Origin: Opitutaceae bacterium
Lineage (GTDB): Bacteria > Verrucomicrobiota > Verrucomicrobiae > Opitutales > Opitutaceae
Assembly (NCBI GenBank): GCA_031266495.1
Contig: JAISAX010000527.1
Location: forward strand, 1-6,283
Length of the DNA: 6,283 bases
Direction: 5' to 3'
Shown: in pieces, positions 5,905 to 6,283 of the stretch
Layout of the letters: every line of letters begins with the position of its first letter
Numbering within the stretch: position 1 is the first letter of the stretch
The notes under the pieces: generated by a model
Told to the model about the DNA's origin: nothing
What the model saw: only the letters and a program-made list of their open reading frames with translations
Databases searched by the model: none
Made by a program: the position numbers and the translations under genes

Positions 5905-5972
5905 CCGGCAGCGATGTCGTTTTTTTGAATCCCGCAGGGCCTTATGATACAGCGTGAATCTTATATGAACCG

Positions 5973-6123
5973 CTGAAGTTACGCACTCCGGCGTAGCGGC
6001 AGGCTTTTTCCGCCGAACTGCCTGCCGGACGAGGTGCGTTGCGCGCCTCGCCTCTTGCCTCTCCGTCATTCCCCCCCCCCCCCTGAACCGGGCGACGCTT
6101 TACTGTCGATCCGTGCAACATCA
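5973..6123. mobile_element. Decayed MITE-like element, same family (copy 2)
   Basis: The left end CTGAAGTTACGC differs at one base from the copy 1 end. The right part, TCGATCCGTGCAACATCA, aligns with TCGATCCGCGTAATGTCA at the end of copy 1. The internal layout is similar: GCGTAGCGGC, a hairpin with 8-bp arms CGGCAGGC/GCCTGCCG (5997-6004 with 6020-6027), then a second stem CGAGGTGCG/CGCGCCTCG. A run of 13 C lies inside. Length is about 151 bp against 156 bp for copy 1. No target-site duplication is visible, and the right end abuts copy 3 directly. It looks like an older, diverged copy. Confidence 0.55.
6071..6083. repeat. Run of 13 C
   Basis: An uninterrupted mononucleotide tract of 13 C inside MITE copy 2. 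Such tracts slip easily during replication and are error-prone in sequencing, so the exact length is uncertain. No gene overlaps it convincingly. Confidence 0.85.
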
Positions 6124-6239
6124 CTGATGTTACGCAGATGGCCTTGAAGTGGCGCGGGCGTCTCGCCCGCATTTCCGGGCGGCGCTGCGCGCCGTCTGAG
6201 GGCGAGACGCCCGCGCCACAGCGCACAGCGTAACATCAG
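6124..6239. mobile_element. Compact MITE-like element with perfect TIRs and nested inverted repeats (copy 3)
   Basis: CTGATGTTACGC (6124-6135) and GCGTAACATCAG (6228-6239) are perfect 12-bp inverted repeats. With the bases outside included, the match is 13 bp. Inside, 20-bp arms at 6149-6168 and 6200-6219 are also perfect inverted repeats (starting GTGGCGCGGG and ending CCCGCGCCAC). A third stem, CGGCGC/GCGCCG, sits in their loop around TGC. The element is 116 bp and non-coding. No 8-bp duplication flanks it. The left neighbour is the end of copy 2; on the right, TAA separates it from copy 4. Confidence 0.7.
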
Positions 6240-6242
6240 TAA

Positions 6243-6283
6243 CTGATGTTACGCAGGCCGAAGGTAGGGGCTTCGCTTGCGAA
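6243..6283. mobile_element. MITE-like element, partial (copy 4), cut by window end
   Basis: It begins with the same CTGATGTTACGC end. GTAGGGGCTTCGCTTGCGAA at 6264-6283 then matches the first hairpin of copy 1 (GTAGCGGGCTTCGCTTGCGAA with one base fewer). The closing arm of the hairpin and the right end lie beyond the window. Confidence 0.6.

Noticed and set aside
5200..6069. Minus-strand open frame of 289 codons
   Set aside because: It overlaps the end of the ATPase gene, the gene-poor stretch and a MITE copy, and its composition (Pro, Arg, Ser, Cys) looks non-native. No recognisable domain. It cannot be fully excluded between 5450 and 5900.

Overview
The window is GC-rich DNA (AT-rich only in a short stretch near 3400-3475) carrying three convincing protein genes and at least four copies of a small repetitive, probably mobile, DNA element. 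A secreted family 2 glycoside hydrolase next to a PEP-CTERM protein, a DUF4143-type AAA ATPase and many short hairpin repeats would fit a polysaccharide-degrading member of the Planctomycetota/Verrucomicrobiota group, most likely Verrucomicrobiota (Opitutales-like). That placement is inference from gene content and style; there is no rRNA or marker gene here to confirm it.

Layout. Positions 1-2379 (minus strand) are most of a large secreted glycoside hydrolase family 2 enzyme, running off the left edge. Just upstream on the same strand, 2473-3390 encodes a small exported protein with a classic PEP-CTERM tail. The 93-bp gap between them holds a hairpin. The two could be co-transcribed, with the PEP-CTERM gene first; both products are predicted to be exported. 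Positions 3391-3841 form a divergent intergenic region. It holds an AT-rich leader, then a 156-bp MITE-like element (3476-3631) with 12-bp imperfect terminal inverted repeats and a perfect 8-bp target-site duplication, then a palindrome.

On the plus strand an AAA ATPase of the AAA_14/DUF4143 type ends at 5279. Its start is unusual. A near-ideal Shine-Dalgarno and ATG (3842) sit one base out of frame with the ATPase, separated by an AAAA run. The start also lies within three 33-bp direct repeats, each containing a GGTCT(T)...AAGACC dyad. The in-frame ATG at 3927 is the conservative start.

Positions 5280-5972 hold at most one small unrecognised ORF (5468-5734) and several strong hairpins. From 5973 to the right edge there is a head-to-tail cluster of at least three more copies of the 3476-3631 element family: a decayed 151-bp copy with a 13-C run, a compact 116-bp copy with nested perfect inverted repeats, and a third copy cut by the window end.

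No rRNA, tRNA, CRISPR array or transposase gene was seen. The most unusual content is the MITE family and the organisation of the ATPase start region.
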